Below are positions 1 to 8,509 of a stretch of DNA of 64,000 nucleotides, piece by piece. This stretch comes from Pedosphaera sp. (GTDB lineage: Bacteria; Verrucomicrobiota; Verrucomicrobiia; Limisphaerales; AAA164-E04). The DNA lies in contig NZFL01000028.1 in assembly GCA_002690655.1 (NCBI GenBank), positions 60,695-124,694 of the forward strand, read 5' to 3'. The notes under the pieces are model-generated. The model made no database searches and was not told the DNA's origin. It was given only the letters and a program-made list of their open reading frames with translations. The translations under genes were made by a program, and so were the position numbers. The first letter of the stretch is position 1, and every line of letters starts with the position of its first letter.

Positions 1-330
1 CATGCGGACCTTTGCAAGAAATTCAACTACCGCCCCAAGAAAGATCCTGCCCCATGGTATCGCCAGTTCCTTGCAGCAGCCAGCAGCCATGATGTCGCAA
101 TCGAGATCAACACAGCTGGACTAAGAAAAGATTGCAAGGAGATGTATCCCTGCCCTCCTTTGCTTCAGATGGCTCAGGAAATGGGGGTCGCGTTGACTTT
201 TGGGTCGGATGCACATGCCCCGGAAGAAGTGGGCGCAAATTTCCACGATGCCATTCAGTTGGCGAAAAGTGTTGGCTATACCCATTGGAGGAGATTTTCA
301 AAACGACAACACACCTCGGAGGCGCTCTAA
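1..330 (+). CDS. hisJ: Histidinol-phosphatase (PHP family), C-terminal part; 5' end outside window
   Basis: The frame is open from the first base and ends with TAA at 328-330, giving 109 residues of a C-terminus. It begins HADL and contains EINTAGLR and FGSDAH, the usual late metal-binding and active-site motifs of PHP-type histidinol-phosphatases of the HisJ/HisK kind, which dephosphorylate L-histidinol phosphate in histidine synthesis. The spacing of these motifs and the short helical tail match the end of that family (about 260-270 residues). The gene converges on the next gene with only 16 bases between the stop codons. Other PHP phosphoesterases share the metal motifs, but EINTAG followed by FGSDAH favours histidinol-phosphatase. 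The N-terminal two thirds cannot be judged. Confidence 0.8.
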   Translation, partial: HADLCKKFNYRPKKDPAPWYRQFLAAASSHDVAIEINTAGLRKDCKEMYPCPPLLQMAQEMGVALTFGSDAHAPEEVGANFHDAIQLAKSVGYTHWRRFSKRQHTSEAL

Positions 331-346
331 AAGGAGTTGTGTCTGG

Positions 347-3300
347 TCATCTGAGCATTGCATTCAAGTAACGTTGATAGGCCCTCTCGGGTTGAAAGTC
401 TTCGACCTGACCATGCTCGTGGATTTGAATACCGAACCGTAAACGCAAGGATGACCCTCGCTTGATGATCGTCTGGTGATCTCGATTGGGTTTGATATCC
501 ACAGGAAAAGGATTCGCAACCAGCACACCGTAATCCCGGCTGTGAGACCAGATGTCAGGATTCCCAGGACCTGACATTAATTGTATCCCCATAAAATGCC
601 GGTCTACCATTCCTGCATAATCCCACCAATCTGCGACCTTTCCCCAGGTACCTGACTCATTGATTCCTCCGTGAGAAGCGAGAATACGACCACTCCCAGA
701 TTTGACCACCAATGGTGTCGCCACTCTCAGCGCCAAACCCATTTCTTCTTTCACCCCGAAATAAAATTCATCTTCAGATGCGTAACGCGTGTCCCACATC
801 AATAGATAGCCATCGACGTTTGGCTGAAAGCTATAATGCGTAACTTCTTCACAAATCTCAGCGCCCTCAACGTCAAGGTAGCTCTGACTGACTGAAAAAC
901 CCGCATTATCCGCGTTCACATAAACATCATCATATCCTTTATGTGCTACCCTGCCTTCACGATTGTGCCAGAAATTAATATCGTTCAACACAGCATATCC
1001 AAGAGACAAGCCGGGGTGCATGTGAGGATGGTCCGTGGAATCTAAACCTTCAATAGGAGGATAGCGACGCGTCACCTGCCGACCACTTGGAGTTTTGATG
1101 TGCGCCCAGAACGGGCGATGCACCTGAGGGTGTTGATGATAAAACCTTGCAATCGCCTGCCCATTCAAATGCACGTCCACCCCATCGCTGAGAAAGTTTA
1201 ACTCCAAAGCAGCAGGGCGAGTGCTTTCTGCAGAAGTTCTGATCACTTGATCATTGGAAGGAAGATTTGCAGCAGCATCAACCGATGAGACCGAAAGCGA
1301 TGAGACCACACTTTCTTGATGAGCTCCATGGGCGCCCTCATGCTTCAAGTAAGCAACCAGGTCGGCAACCTGCAAGGGTGAGAGTACATCACCCAATCCA
1401 CCGGGCATGGCTGAAGATTTCGAGCTTTCTCTCTTGGCAATATCCGACCTCAATATATCCACCGTTTGGCCTGAAGCATTGGCCAGAGTGAGCACTCTTC
1501 CCGATTCGGATACAATCAGTCCTTCATGCATTTCACCTTCCTTTGTCTCAACGGTTAGAGAAACAAATCCCTCAGTAATCTCTGCACTGGGTTCCAATAT
1601 GGACCGAACGATCATTTCAGCGTCAGCTCGAGTAGAAATATCCTTCAAATCAGGGGCAAAGGCATTGCCCTGCTGCTCCAGACGATGACAGGCACTGCAT
1701 CGCACACCACCGGGATGGTGAAACAAGGCCCGCCCACGAGCAATGTCACCCTGGCCCTTTTCTACAAGACCAAGCACCTCCTGATTTTGAGTTGTTTTGA
1801 TTCCTGGTTGCAGCAATTGAGGTTGAATGATCACAATGTAGCCAGACTTGGACGCTTGCACTCCTTCTTTGTTGGAACCAAGTTTCACCAATCCAGCAGG
1901 CACATCTGCTGCATAAAGCCTGTGTCTGGAATCCTGCGTTTGCAGGAACATATCCGAGGCCGTAAAGGAAGCACTCAGCCAGTCGGGAGTTTTTTCACCT
2001 CTTGTATCATCGGCAACAAACACGGTGGATGGAAAGAGTAATTCAAATTGCATTCCAGCTCCTTCTCCAGCATCCGCATCCGCATTGGCTCCTCGAATAA
2101 AGGTTTCTCCCGCCAGTTGCTCAGGAATTTGAAGCAAGCGATACGGACGGTCGGTATAGGCAGTGACTCCTTGTTGAAGGGAAGCCTGTTCGTAATCTCT
2201 CCCTGATTCAGCTTCCAGACCTCGGACTAGCTCCAGCGCAAATATTGAAAGATCATCTTCAGGTTGAAGGTCTGGTTCCTTCGATGCTTTATCTTCAGTC
2301 GGAAGGCTGATAGCAGGTCCCTTGATAACGGGAGCGGCTTTTCCTCCCAACCGTTTTTGAGCCAGAAATGCCGACGTGGCATCTGCATCCCGTGTCATCT
2401 CCTGAATCTCGGGATCCGACAAGGCATCGTCTTCCAACAAACTGAGTAGAGCCGCTCTGCGCACTGAAGGTTGATGATGCTTAAGAAGCGCTTTTTGCTG
2501 AGAAGCCGTGAACAAATCCCGCATGGCCTGCCAGGCAGAATAATACACGAGCCGATCATCTTCCAGCGCAAGCAAACGGACCAACTCCTTGTTCCATCGA
2601 CTATCCTTTGATTGATGTAAGCCAAGGACAGATTCATGACGCAACCTTGCATTTTCTTCCCGTAACCCAAGCGCTGCGTAGGCTGGAAAATCATTGGAAT
2701 GCCGTTCCTTCACCTGAAATGCGACAATCCTCAAAGACTGCAGCCGACGGTTGAAGGTAGTTTGCCATTGCTCCTGAAAGAAGGCATCAAGACTCCGATC
2801 ATCGAGTCCGATTCTCCCCAGAGTCCATAGTAACCAGGTTTCGATCGCGCTGCTTTCTTCAGCCTTTTCCAGGGCTTTTTTAAGATAAGGAACAACCTGA
2901 CTTCCCTGCTTGACGAGAGCATTCTGCGCATCCACGCGCCTGACCTGCATGTGGCTTGCCAATTGTTTGATCAATTGCTTTGTGGATAATTCAGAAAATG
3001 ATGCGAAGCGCTCACTTGATGCAGTTGCTGACGTGTCGAGTGATTTGGGCCATAGCCTGTAAATTCTTCCTTCGTTTACCATACGACCATCTCGCATCGA
3101 GGCCCCATACTGGCGTCCCCAACTGGAAATATAAATCGCTTTATCAGGTCCGAATTCAATATCAACGGGATCAAATCGACGTCCTGAGCTCGCCTTCATC
3201 GTGCGCCCCTTCCCCGCACTCGCCAAGGTCGTGAGGGATTCATTCAAGGGACGCATCCAGGCACCTTTCCAGTAAGGTTTATAAAGATAAACCTCGCGCT

Positions 3301-4300
3301 TCAACCAGTCATTGATCAAATAAAGACCCCGATAATGCTCCGGATAACCCTCTATATCACAAAAAACCACCCCCGTTCCGGAGCCTTCAAAGAGAGGTCC
3401 AGCTGAGGGAGCCGTCGGCAAGTGATCATCACCAAGCCAATCATAGCTCCACGGATGGCCCCAACCGAAATTGGCACTGTAAAAAGGTGAAAATAATTTA
3501 TCTCCCAGATTCTGATCATTGTCCGTTCCGATCCAGTTGAACTGTGAATCGAAGGCAATGTCCCACGGGTTGCGCATGCCCCTGGAGACAATTTCCAAAC
3601 CTGAACCATCTGGATTGCATCGTAGCACTCCGCCATTCAAGCCCCAGTCATCATTGGGGTCGTGAAACGTATTCCTGTAGGTAGTTTTGGTGAAAAGTCT
3701 GGGTTCAGGAAAGTCAGGAACATCCTCTGACGCAGACATCCCCCAGAGTTCTCGAAAGGCCTTGGGTGCAATACGGTCTGGTGCTTGATTCAGCCCTTTC
3801 GAGTTTCCCTTGGACATATACAGTTTTCCATCTGGCGCCCAATTCAAACCGTGAAGTCCATGTTCAATATTACCGAGATCGGTATACAGACGCAGATACT
3901 CGTCAGCCTCGTCATCGCCATCCAAATCTCTCACTACGGTCAGATCCGGTGAATTTGCGATCCATAACTGATCTCCCAGCCAGACCATCCCCTGAATATT
4001 GTTCAATCCCTCAGCAAATGCCTTGCGTCCATCCGCGACACCATCTTGATCCGAATCATAAAGCACGAAAACCTTGTCACCCTCCGTTTCAGGTTTTGGG
4101 CGTCGATATTGAGGTCCCATCCCCACGAAGAGTCTTCCTTTTGAATCAAAAGTGATCGCACATGGATTACGCACAAGAGGTTCTTGAGCAAAGACACGCA
4201 CCTCCATATCGCCAGGCACGAGTGGAAAATCCTCTATTTGTGACCATACACTCAAGCAGCTCAGTAAATTGACAAAAATGAAAGTCGCTCTCAGGTTCAT
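347..4300 (-). CDS. Secreted PVC-type propeller/HEAT/cytochrome c protein fused to a DUF6807-like domain
   Basis: A 1317-aa exported protein. A signal peptide occupies about residues 1-21. Residues 25-420 resemble the membrane-bound dehydrogenase / NHL-type beta-propeller of PVC bacteria, with Asp-rich DSDQDGVAD and DLDGDDEAD repeats. Residues 435-650 look like HEAT helices. A single c-type heme site, CSACH, lies near residue 867, followed by APDLKDI and a distal methionine region. From about 1020 to the end the chain resembles DUF6807 (PmoA family), with HRPFWAHIK, DHPHMHPGLSLGY and DINFWHNREG. Redox activity on a sugar or sugar alcohol in the periplasm is inferred from the family, whose substrates are mostly unknown. 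The gene stands alone in its transcript, 174 bases after yacG, with a G9 tract upstream. The DUF6807 fusion sets it apart from the other three cytochrome/propeller proteins of the window. Confidence 0.85.
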   Translation of the reverse strand: MNLRATFIFVNLLSCLSVWSQIEDFPLVPGDMEVRVFAQEPLVRNPCAITFDSKGRLFVGMGPQYRRPKPETEGDKVFVLYDSDQDGVADGRKAFAEGLNNIQGMVWLGDQLWIANSPDLTVVRDLDGDDEADEYLRLYTDLGNIEHGLHGLNWAPDGKLYMSKGNSKGLNQAPDRIAPKAFRELWGMSASEDVPDFPEPRLFTKTTYRNTFHDPNDDWGLNGGVLRCNPDGSGLEIVSRGMRNPWDIAFDSQFNWIGTDNDQNLGDKLFSPFYSANFGWGHPWSYDWLGDDHLPTAPSAGPLFEGSGTGVVFCDIEGYPEHYRGLYLINDWLKREVYLYKPYWKGAWMRPLNESLTTLASAGKGRTMKASSGRRFDPVDIEFGPDKAIYISSWGRQYGASMRDGRMVNEGRIYRLWPKSLDTSATASSERFASFSELSTKQLIKQLASHMQVRRVDAQNALVKQGSQVVPYLKKALEKAEESSAIETWLLWTLGRIGLDDRSLDAFFQEQWQTTFNRRLQSLRIVAFQVKERHSNDFPAYAALGLREENARLRHESVLGLHQSKDSRWNKELVRLLALEDDRLVYYSAWQAMRDLFTASQQKALLKHHQPSVRRAALLSLLEDDALSDPEIQEMTRDADATSAFLAQKRLGGKAAPVIKGPAISLPTEDKASKEPDLQPEDDLSIFALELVRGLEAESGRDYEQASLQQGVTAYTDRPYRLLQIPEQLAGETFIRGANADADAGEGAGMQFELLFPSTVFVADDTRGEKTPDWLSASFTASDMFLQTQDSRHRLYAADVPAGLVKLGSNKEGVQASKSGYIVIIQPQLLQPGIKTTQNQEVLGLVEKGQGDIARGRALFHHPGGVRCSACHRLEQQGNAFAPDLKDISTRADAEMIVRSILEPSAEITEGFVSLTVETKEGEMHEGLIVSESGRVLTLANASGQTVDILRSDIAKRESSKSSAMPGGLGDVLSPLQVADLVAYLKHEGAHGAHQESVVSSLSVSSVDAAANLPSNDQVIRTSAESTRPAALELNFLSDGVDVHLNGQAIARFYHQHPQVHRPFWAHIKTPSGRQVTRRYPPIEGLDSTDHPHMHPGLSLGYAVLNDINFWHNREGRVAHKGYDDVYVNADNAGFSVSQSYLDVEGAEICEEVTHYSFQPNVDGYLLMWDTRYASEDEFYFGVKEEMGLALRVATPLVVKSGSGRILASHGGINESGTWGKVADWWDYAGMVDRHFMGIQLMSGPGNPDIWSHSRDYGVLVANPFPVDIKPNRDHQTIIKRGSSLRLRFGIQIHEHGQVEDFQPERAYQRYLNAMLR

Positions 4301-4387
4301 TGCGAAAGACTAAAACTTTCACATCAGGGCGCAAGACTTGAAAGAGGATCAATTGCTCGTTTTGTGAGGGTCAATCAAGTTACTAGA

Positions 4388-4396
4388 GGGGGGGGG
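4388..4396. repeat. Homopolymer tract of nine G
   Basis: Nine consecutive G residues (C on the coding strand of the downstream gene) lie about 88 bases upstream of the ATG of the 1317-aa cytochrome/propeller gene, in the 174-base gap between it and yacG. Mononucleotide tracts of this length slip during replication. A position in a probable promoter or leader region would let length changes alter expression. That role is inferred; nothing in the sequence shows it happens. Confidence 0.6.
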
Positions 4397-4474
4397 CTTG
4401 GAGCGAATGAACAAGTAAGCCTCCGCAGAGAACGGGCATGAAATCTAAACTCAGTTCGTGAGACATGTATGAAT

Positions 4475-4711
4475 CTACCGCTGCCCATATGGATCCTGAC
4501 CAGGATCATCGAGGTATATTCCGGGTGGTAGATCGCCGTAACCCTGAAACAAATCAGGGCGCAGATTTTCGGTAATCAGCATCTCTTCTTCAAACCACTT
4601 TCCTAAATCAACCCATTTACATCGCTTGGAACAAAACGGTCCAAAGGCACCTTTGAACCACACTCCCTTCTGGCGGCAAGTGGGACATGCAACCTGAATA
4701 CTTGATTTCAT
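4475..4711 (-). CDS. yacG: DNA gyrase inhibitor YacG-like zinc protein
   Basis: A 78-aa protein with the YacG signature: CPTC near the N-terminus, then GPFCSKRCKWVDLGKWFEE, giving four cysteines for one zinc ion. In E. coli, YacG binds GyrB and inhibits DNA gyrase; the same role here is by homology only. I place the start at the ATG at 4711. A longer frame opens at a TTG at 4753, directly abutting the adenylate kinase stop, which would add 14 residues that do not look like the family. No clear Shine-Dalgarno precedes either start. The acidic, proline-rich C-terminal tail after the second cysteine pair is usual for the family. It lies directly downstream of the adenylate kinase and is probably co-transcribed with it. 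Confidence 0.8.
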   Translation of the reverse strand: MKSSIQVACPTCRQKGVWFKGAFGPFCSKRCKWVDLGKWFEEEMLITENLRPDLFQGYGDLPPGIYLDDPGQDPYGQR

Positions 4712-4753
4712 GATGTATGGCGTTTTTAAGTTGGAATTCAAACCATTCGACAA

Positions 4754-5992
4754 CTAACCACGACGAATCTCTGAACCTTGAAAACGAATTGAAATACGAA
4801 AAACCTTTTTTTCACGACAATTGATCTGCCCCGTTTTTAAATCCAGGCTTTCAGGAATTTCAATGCGATGCAGATCCACCACAGCATGAAAACCTCTTTC
4901 CGAGAAAACATCGATTAATATGGCCATCGCCAGATCATCATGCAGGAGCTTATCCTCAGAATTTACAGTTGCCAGACCTGAAATTGCGTGGCGAAAAACA
5001 ATGGGAAGGATTTTCTCCTGAACAAACTGAATCACCTGATGGAATAATTCGGGATGCTCCAAGGCATATGCGTCCAGCCGTTTTACCAGGTCCTGACGCG
5101 CATGCAGGATAATCTCACTTGCGAGGGGAAGGACTCTCAGACTATCGAAGGTTTCTGGATCTAGTTCCAGCAAACTCTGATAACGCACCTCATTCAGGAT
5201 ATTTTGTTCGACTTCCTGAATCGATCCCTGCGCATTGATGAAATGATAGAAAAAAGTCTGTTTGAGGGATTGAAGAGCATCCCAGGTTTGCTCCTTGAAC
5301 ACTCCATAACGGCGCGTTGCCAGCTCAGGATCACAATCGGTAGCTCGCAATTCGATGATTTCGCCTATTCCCGTGGATTTGACCTCTTCATTGTGCTCGG
5401 CAATCTGCTTCCCTCGCTTGATTTGTCGGTCAACACTTGTTTTTTCATCCACAAACAAGACCATGATGTGGATCGTGGGTTGCCTGAAATGGATACGTAA
5501 TGGCGTGTCATAATAACGGGCACGTAATTCCTTCATTTTATCTACAAGAACTTTCAAGCATTCCACTTGAACTTTGGTCCTTGGAAAGCCATCGAGAATG
5601 GCACCATCCCTGTAGTCTTTTTCAAGTAGTTTACGGAAAAGGATACCCATTACCTCGCGATCCCCCACCATACCACCTGAATTTTTGATTCGCCTGGACT
5701 CTGGACTGTTGAGGAGTGAACTGACCACGATGGAATCACACGTCAGGCCACGAGCTTTCTGAACGAATCGAGTGTGCGTCCCCTTGCCAGCCCCCGGAGC
5801 TCCACCTAATAGAATAATTTCCTTGGGGAACCGGAGATTCTCTGGGCCCTGCTCCTGTTCCAACTCCGTCCAGATGGTGTTGAAGATCATTTGCGCGTCC
5901 TTGATCTCCAAGTCCTCCACAATGGGTTTGGTTTTCTTGGAAATCTTCAGTGTATCTCCAGCAATATCGGTGGTCTGTGTTGTAGAAACCAT
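4754..5992 (-). CDS. Adenylate kinase-family nucleoside monophosphate kinase with long C-terminal extension
   Basis: A 412-aa protein. Residues about 57-260 form an adenylate kinase-type domain: P-loop GGAPGAGKGT at 63-72, the NMP-binding region around 86-115, and DGFPRT near 134-139 with the arginine that contacts the nucleotide. Typical Adk has 190-220 residues, so there is an additional N-terminal arm of about 55 residues and about 150 extra C-terminal residues, mostly helical, with no motif I recognise. The LID region has no zinc-finger cysteines. The expected reaction is ATP + AMP = 2 ADP in the cytoplasm, but the extensions could change substrate preference or partner binding. The gene runs into yacG with no gap and is separated from gmhB upstream by about 100 bases. 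Kinase assignment is firm; that this is the essential housekeeping Adk is not certain. Confidence 0.8.
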   Translation of the reverse strand: MVSTTQTTDIAGDTLKISKKTKPIVEDLEIKDAQMIFNTIWTELEQEQGPENLRFPKEIILLGGAPGAGKGTHTRFVQKARGLTCDSIVVSSLLNSPESRRIKNSGGMVGDREVMGILFRKLLEKDYRDGAILDGFPRTKVQVECLKVLVDKMKELRARYYDTPLRIHFRQPTIHIMVLFVDEKTSVDRQIKRGKQIAEHNEEVKSTGIGEIIELRATDCDPELATRRYGVFKEQTWDALQSLKQTFFYHFINAQGSIQEVEQNILNEVRYQSLLELDPETFDSLRVLPLASEIILHARQDLVKRLDAYALEHPELFHQVIQFVQEKILPIVFRHAISGLATVNSEDKLLHDDLAMAILIDVFSERGFHAVVDLHRIEIPESLDLKTGQINCREKKVFRISIRFQGSEIRRG

Positions 5993-6092
5993 GTTTTAAG
6001 TGCCCATGCTTACCGGAGGTGACTCAACAATTCAAGGTTGTAAAATTAAGATTCACTTTTTTTGTTTGGTTGCTTGCATGAAAGGTAAGTGC

Positions 6093-6647
6093 TCAGTGCT
6101 TCGCCCGGATCATTTCCACAACATTGAGCAAATCATCAGCAATCCACCAGGGATGCTTTCCCGATCCCAGCTTAGCCTCAGTCTCCGCTCCATATCCGGT
6201 TCGGATGAGAATTGATGCCCTGACACCTGCATTTTTACCACACTCAAGATCTGATAGCTTATCTCCAACCATGAAGGATTGATCCAGTTGCAAGCCAAAT
6301 TCCCGGGAAGCATCCTTCAGGAAGTTTGGTGAAGGCTTTCTTCCATAACTTGGCTCTTCAGGTGATTCAGGGGCAAAGTAAATGCGATCAAACTCGATTC
6401 CTTCAGGTTGAAGTGTTTCGATCAGCCGGGCGTTCACGCGGTGCATATCTTCCAGAGTATAATATCCTCGACCGATACCAGATTGATTCGTGACGATGAA
6501 AAGCCTGTAACCAAGCTGCATCAGTTGCGTCAGCGCAGGAACAACCTCAGGAAAGAGAGTCAAGTGATCGGGGTCACAGAGGTACGATTTTTCTATGTTC
6601 AGTGTTCCGTCACGATCCAGAAAAACAGCTTTTTTTAGATCAGTCAT
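6093..6647 (-). CDS. gmhB: D-glycero-D-manno-heptose 1,7-bisphosphate 7-phosphatase (HAD)
   Basis: A 184-aa HAD phosphatase of the GmhB/HisB-N type. It has FLDRDGTLN near residues 9-17 (nucleophile and acid/base aspartates), TNQSGIGRG (motif II) and MVGDKLSDLECGKNAG (motif IV acids). It would remove the C7 phosphate of heptose 1,7-bisphosphate in ADP-heptose synthesis for the LPS inner core. The start codon overlaps the end of rfaE1 by 8 bases, so the two pathway enzymes are translationally coupled; this also argues against histidinol-phosphatase activity. Oddity: in the loop before GRKPSPNF, where E. coli GmhB carries four zinc ligands (Cys/His), this protein reads APESPEEPSY and has no cysteine. 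Confidence 0.88.
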   Translation of the reverse strand: MTDLKKAVFLDRDGTLNIEKSYLCDPDHLTLFPEVVPALTQLMQLGYRLFIVTNQSGIGRGYYTLEDMHRVNARLIETLQPEGIEFDRIYFAPESPEEPSYGRKPSPNFLKDASREFGLQLDQSFMVGDKLSDLECGKNAGVRASILIRTGYGAETEAKLGSGKHPWWIADDLLNVVEMIRAKH

Positions 6648-7659
6648 CTGGAGGAAAAGTGCTCAATAATTCATCAACACTGGAAATCGCCGTCCCTACC
6701 TTACCAACAACCACACCCGCTGCATGATTGGCAACGATGGCCGATTCAATTGGAGAAGCCCCTCCGGCAACGGCAACAGTAAAAGCAGCAATAGCCGTGT
6801 CACCCGCACCCGAAACATCATAAACCTCCTTTGCCATCGTAGGGATATGAAACGGCTTTTGATTGCGCCGACAAAGAAGCATTCCGTGTTCTCCTAATGT
6901 AACAAGCATCATGGCAGGATTTGCCCTCTGCATGAGAAGTGCAACTACTTCCAGCAAGGCTTTATCCTCGAGTGGATTATCAGGTCCAGGAGTTTCGGTG
7001 CGCTGCACCAATGCAAAGGCTTCCTTGCGGTTGGGCGTCATCAGGGACAGACCATGCAATCGCAGTGAACGCACTGGCTTGGGGTCCATGCTCAACCAGA
7101 TACCACGGTCACGACAAAGATCCACCGTTCGGTCCAATAGTTCCTGGGTGACGATTCCCTTCCCATAATCGCAAAGGACCACCGCAGCTACCTTGGGCGA
7201 AAGAGCTTTTTCAACCTTCGCAATAAGGCGTTCTGTTAATTCCTTGTTGAGCAGATCTTTTTGCTCGCGATCGACACGAACAATTTGCTGGCGCTGAGCA
7301 ACAATCCTTGTTTTGAGGCCAGTAGTGCGCTCCCCTGTCCGTATTAAGCCCGAGCATTTGACCCCCCATTGAACAAGCTGCTCACCCAGCTGTTCACCGG
7401 GGTGGTCTTTACCGATCACCGAATAAGCAGAGGTATGAATATTCCAGGCGGTAAGATTGCGAGCTACGTTGGCAGCTCCTCCGGGCATGTAATTTTCGCG
7501 ACGAAAATCAAGGACAGGCACGGGGGCTTCAGGCGATATGCGCGAAACATTTCCCCAGATGAATTGATCCAGCATGACGTCCCCTACCACAAGAATACGC
7601 TGTTTTTGAGCTTGGATGAATATTTCTGCAACCCTGTTTTGTTTCAGCAAAGACTTCAT
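6640..7659 (-). CDS. rfaE1: D-glycero-beta-D-manno-heptose-7-phosphate kinase
   Basis: A 339-aa PfkB/ribokinase-family enzyme matching the kinase half of HldE (RfaE domain I). Visible motifs are GDVMLDQFIWG near the N-terminus, PGGAANVARNL for substrate binding and DVSGAGDTAIAAF with the catalytic Asp and anion hole near the C-terminus. It phosphorylates heptose 7-phosphate at C1 to give the substrate of GmhB, whose gene overlaps its 3' end by 8 bases. The adenylyltransferase half of bifunctional HldE is absent, so a separate RfaE2 must be encoded elsewhere if the pathway is complete. The gene starts 5 bases after the thiG stop codon, within a long minus-strand cluster. Confidence 0.9.
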   Translation of the reverse strand: MKSLLKQNRVAEIFIQAQKQRILVVGDVMLDQFIWGNVSRISPEAPVPVLDFRRENYMPGGAANVARNLTAWNIHTSAYSVIGKDHPGEQLGEQLVQWGVKCSGLIRTGERTTGLKTRIVAQRQQIVRVDREQKDLLNKELTERLIAKVEKALSPKVAAVVLCDYGKGIVTQELLDRTVDLCRDRGIWLSMDPKPVRSLRLHGLSLMTPNRKEAFALVQRTETPGPDNPLEDKALLEVVALLMQRANPAMMLVTLGEHGMLLCRRNQKPFHIPTMAKEVYDVSGAGDTAIAAFTVAVAGGASPIESAIVANHAAGVVVGKVGTAISSVDELLSTFPPDD

Positions 7660-7663
7660 GCGA

Positions 7664-8461
7664 TCACGGTTTGGTAAGGAATGCAGTTAAGGGGCTGGTC
7701 GGTTGTGCCGTTTGCGAAGTATCCACCGCACCAATTTCGAAAGCCTCACGTCCAGCCTGGACTGCTTTACAAAATGCTTTTGCCATACGCACTGGGTCAT
7801 CGCATACGGCGATCGCTGTGTTGATCAGCACAGCATCAGCCCCCAACTCCATGGCCTCGGATGCATGACTGGGGGCCCCCAGGCCAGCGTCAATCACCAC
7901 AGGCACTTCTGACTGCTCGATGATGATTTGAATCTGGTCGCGTGTTACGATACCTCGATTGGACCCAATGGGCGCCCCCAATGGCATGACAGTGGCTGTT
8001 CCGACCTCCTGCAATCGCTTGGCCAACACAGGATCGGCATTGATGTAGGGCAACACGGTGAACCCTTCTTTGACTAACGTTTGCGCTGCTTTGAGGGTTT
8101 CGATAGGATCCGGCAGGAGATAGCGAGGATCAGGATGAATTTCCAGTTTCACCCACTTGGGCAACCCCGCGGCAACTGCCAACCTAGCCAGACGAACGGC
8201 TTCGTCGGCATCCATTGCTCCGCTGGTGTTGGGAAGCAGCAAGTATCGATCCGAGTCGATATATTCGAGGATATTGGCAAATGGGTCTTTTTTCCCCGAC
8301 AAGTCAGCTCTTCTCAACGCAACCGTTACAATCTCCGTTTCACTGGCTGCGAGCGCCTCACGCATCAATTCGGAGGAAGAGAACTTACCTGTGCCAGCCA
8401 GCAGCCTGGAGTGGAAAGTACGATCACCGATCTTGAGCAATGACTGGTTAGATTTCGTCAT
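7664..8461 (-). CDS. thiG: Thiazole synthase
   Basis: A 265-aa TIM-barrel protein aligning over its whole length with ThiG. ThiG makes the thiazole phosphate of thiamin from 1-deoxy-D-xylulose 5-phosphate, dehydroglycine or glycine imine, and ThiS thiocarboxylate. Recognisable stretches are [47 protein letters not shown] with the Schiff-base lysine, [13 protein letters not shown] and [19 protein letters not shown]. No ThiS, ThiH/ThiO or other thi gene is next to it and no TPP riboswitch is visible in the 48-base gap to hscB. It appears to be carried within a cluster of unrelated housekeeping genes. Confidence 0.95.
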   Translation of the reverse strand: MTKSNQSLLKIGDRTFHSRLLAGTGKFSSSELMREALAASETEIVTVALRRADLSGKKDPFANILEYIDSDRYLLLPNTSGAMDADEAVRLARLAVAAGLPKWVKLEIHPDPRYLLPDPIETLKAAQTLVKEGFTVLPYINADPVLAKRLQEVGTATVMPLGAPIGSNRGIVTRDQIQIIIEQSEVPVVIDAGLGAPSHASEAMELGADAVLINTAIAVCDDPVRMAKAFCKAVQAGREAFEIGAVDTSQTAQPTSPLTAFLTKP

Positions 8462-8509
8462 GTAGAAAAAAGGTAGGTCAATTTCATAAAAGGTCCAGAG
8501 TGCATTGAG

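Noticed and set aside
6093-6647. Histidinol-phosphatase (HisB N-terminal type) as the function of the HAD gene
   Set aside because: The 8-base overlap with rfaE1 places it in heptose synthesis, and a PHP-type histidinol-phosphatase is already encoded at the window start.
8462-8509. TPP riboswitch upstream of thiG
   Set aside because: The gap to hscB is only 48 bases and none of the conserved TPP motif is visible.
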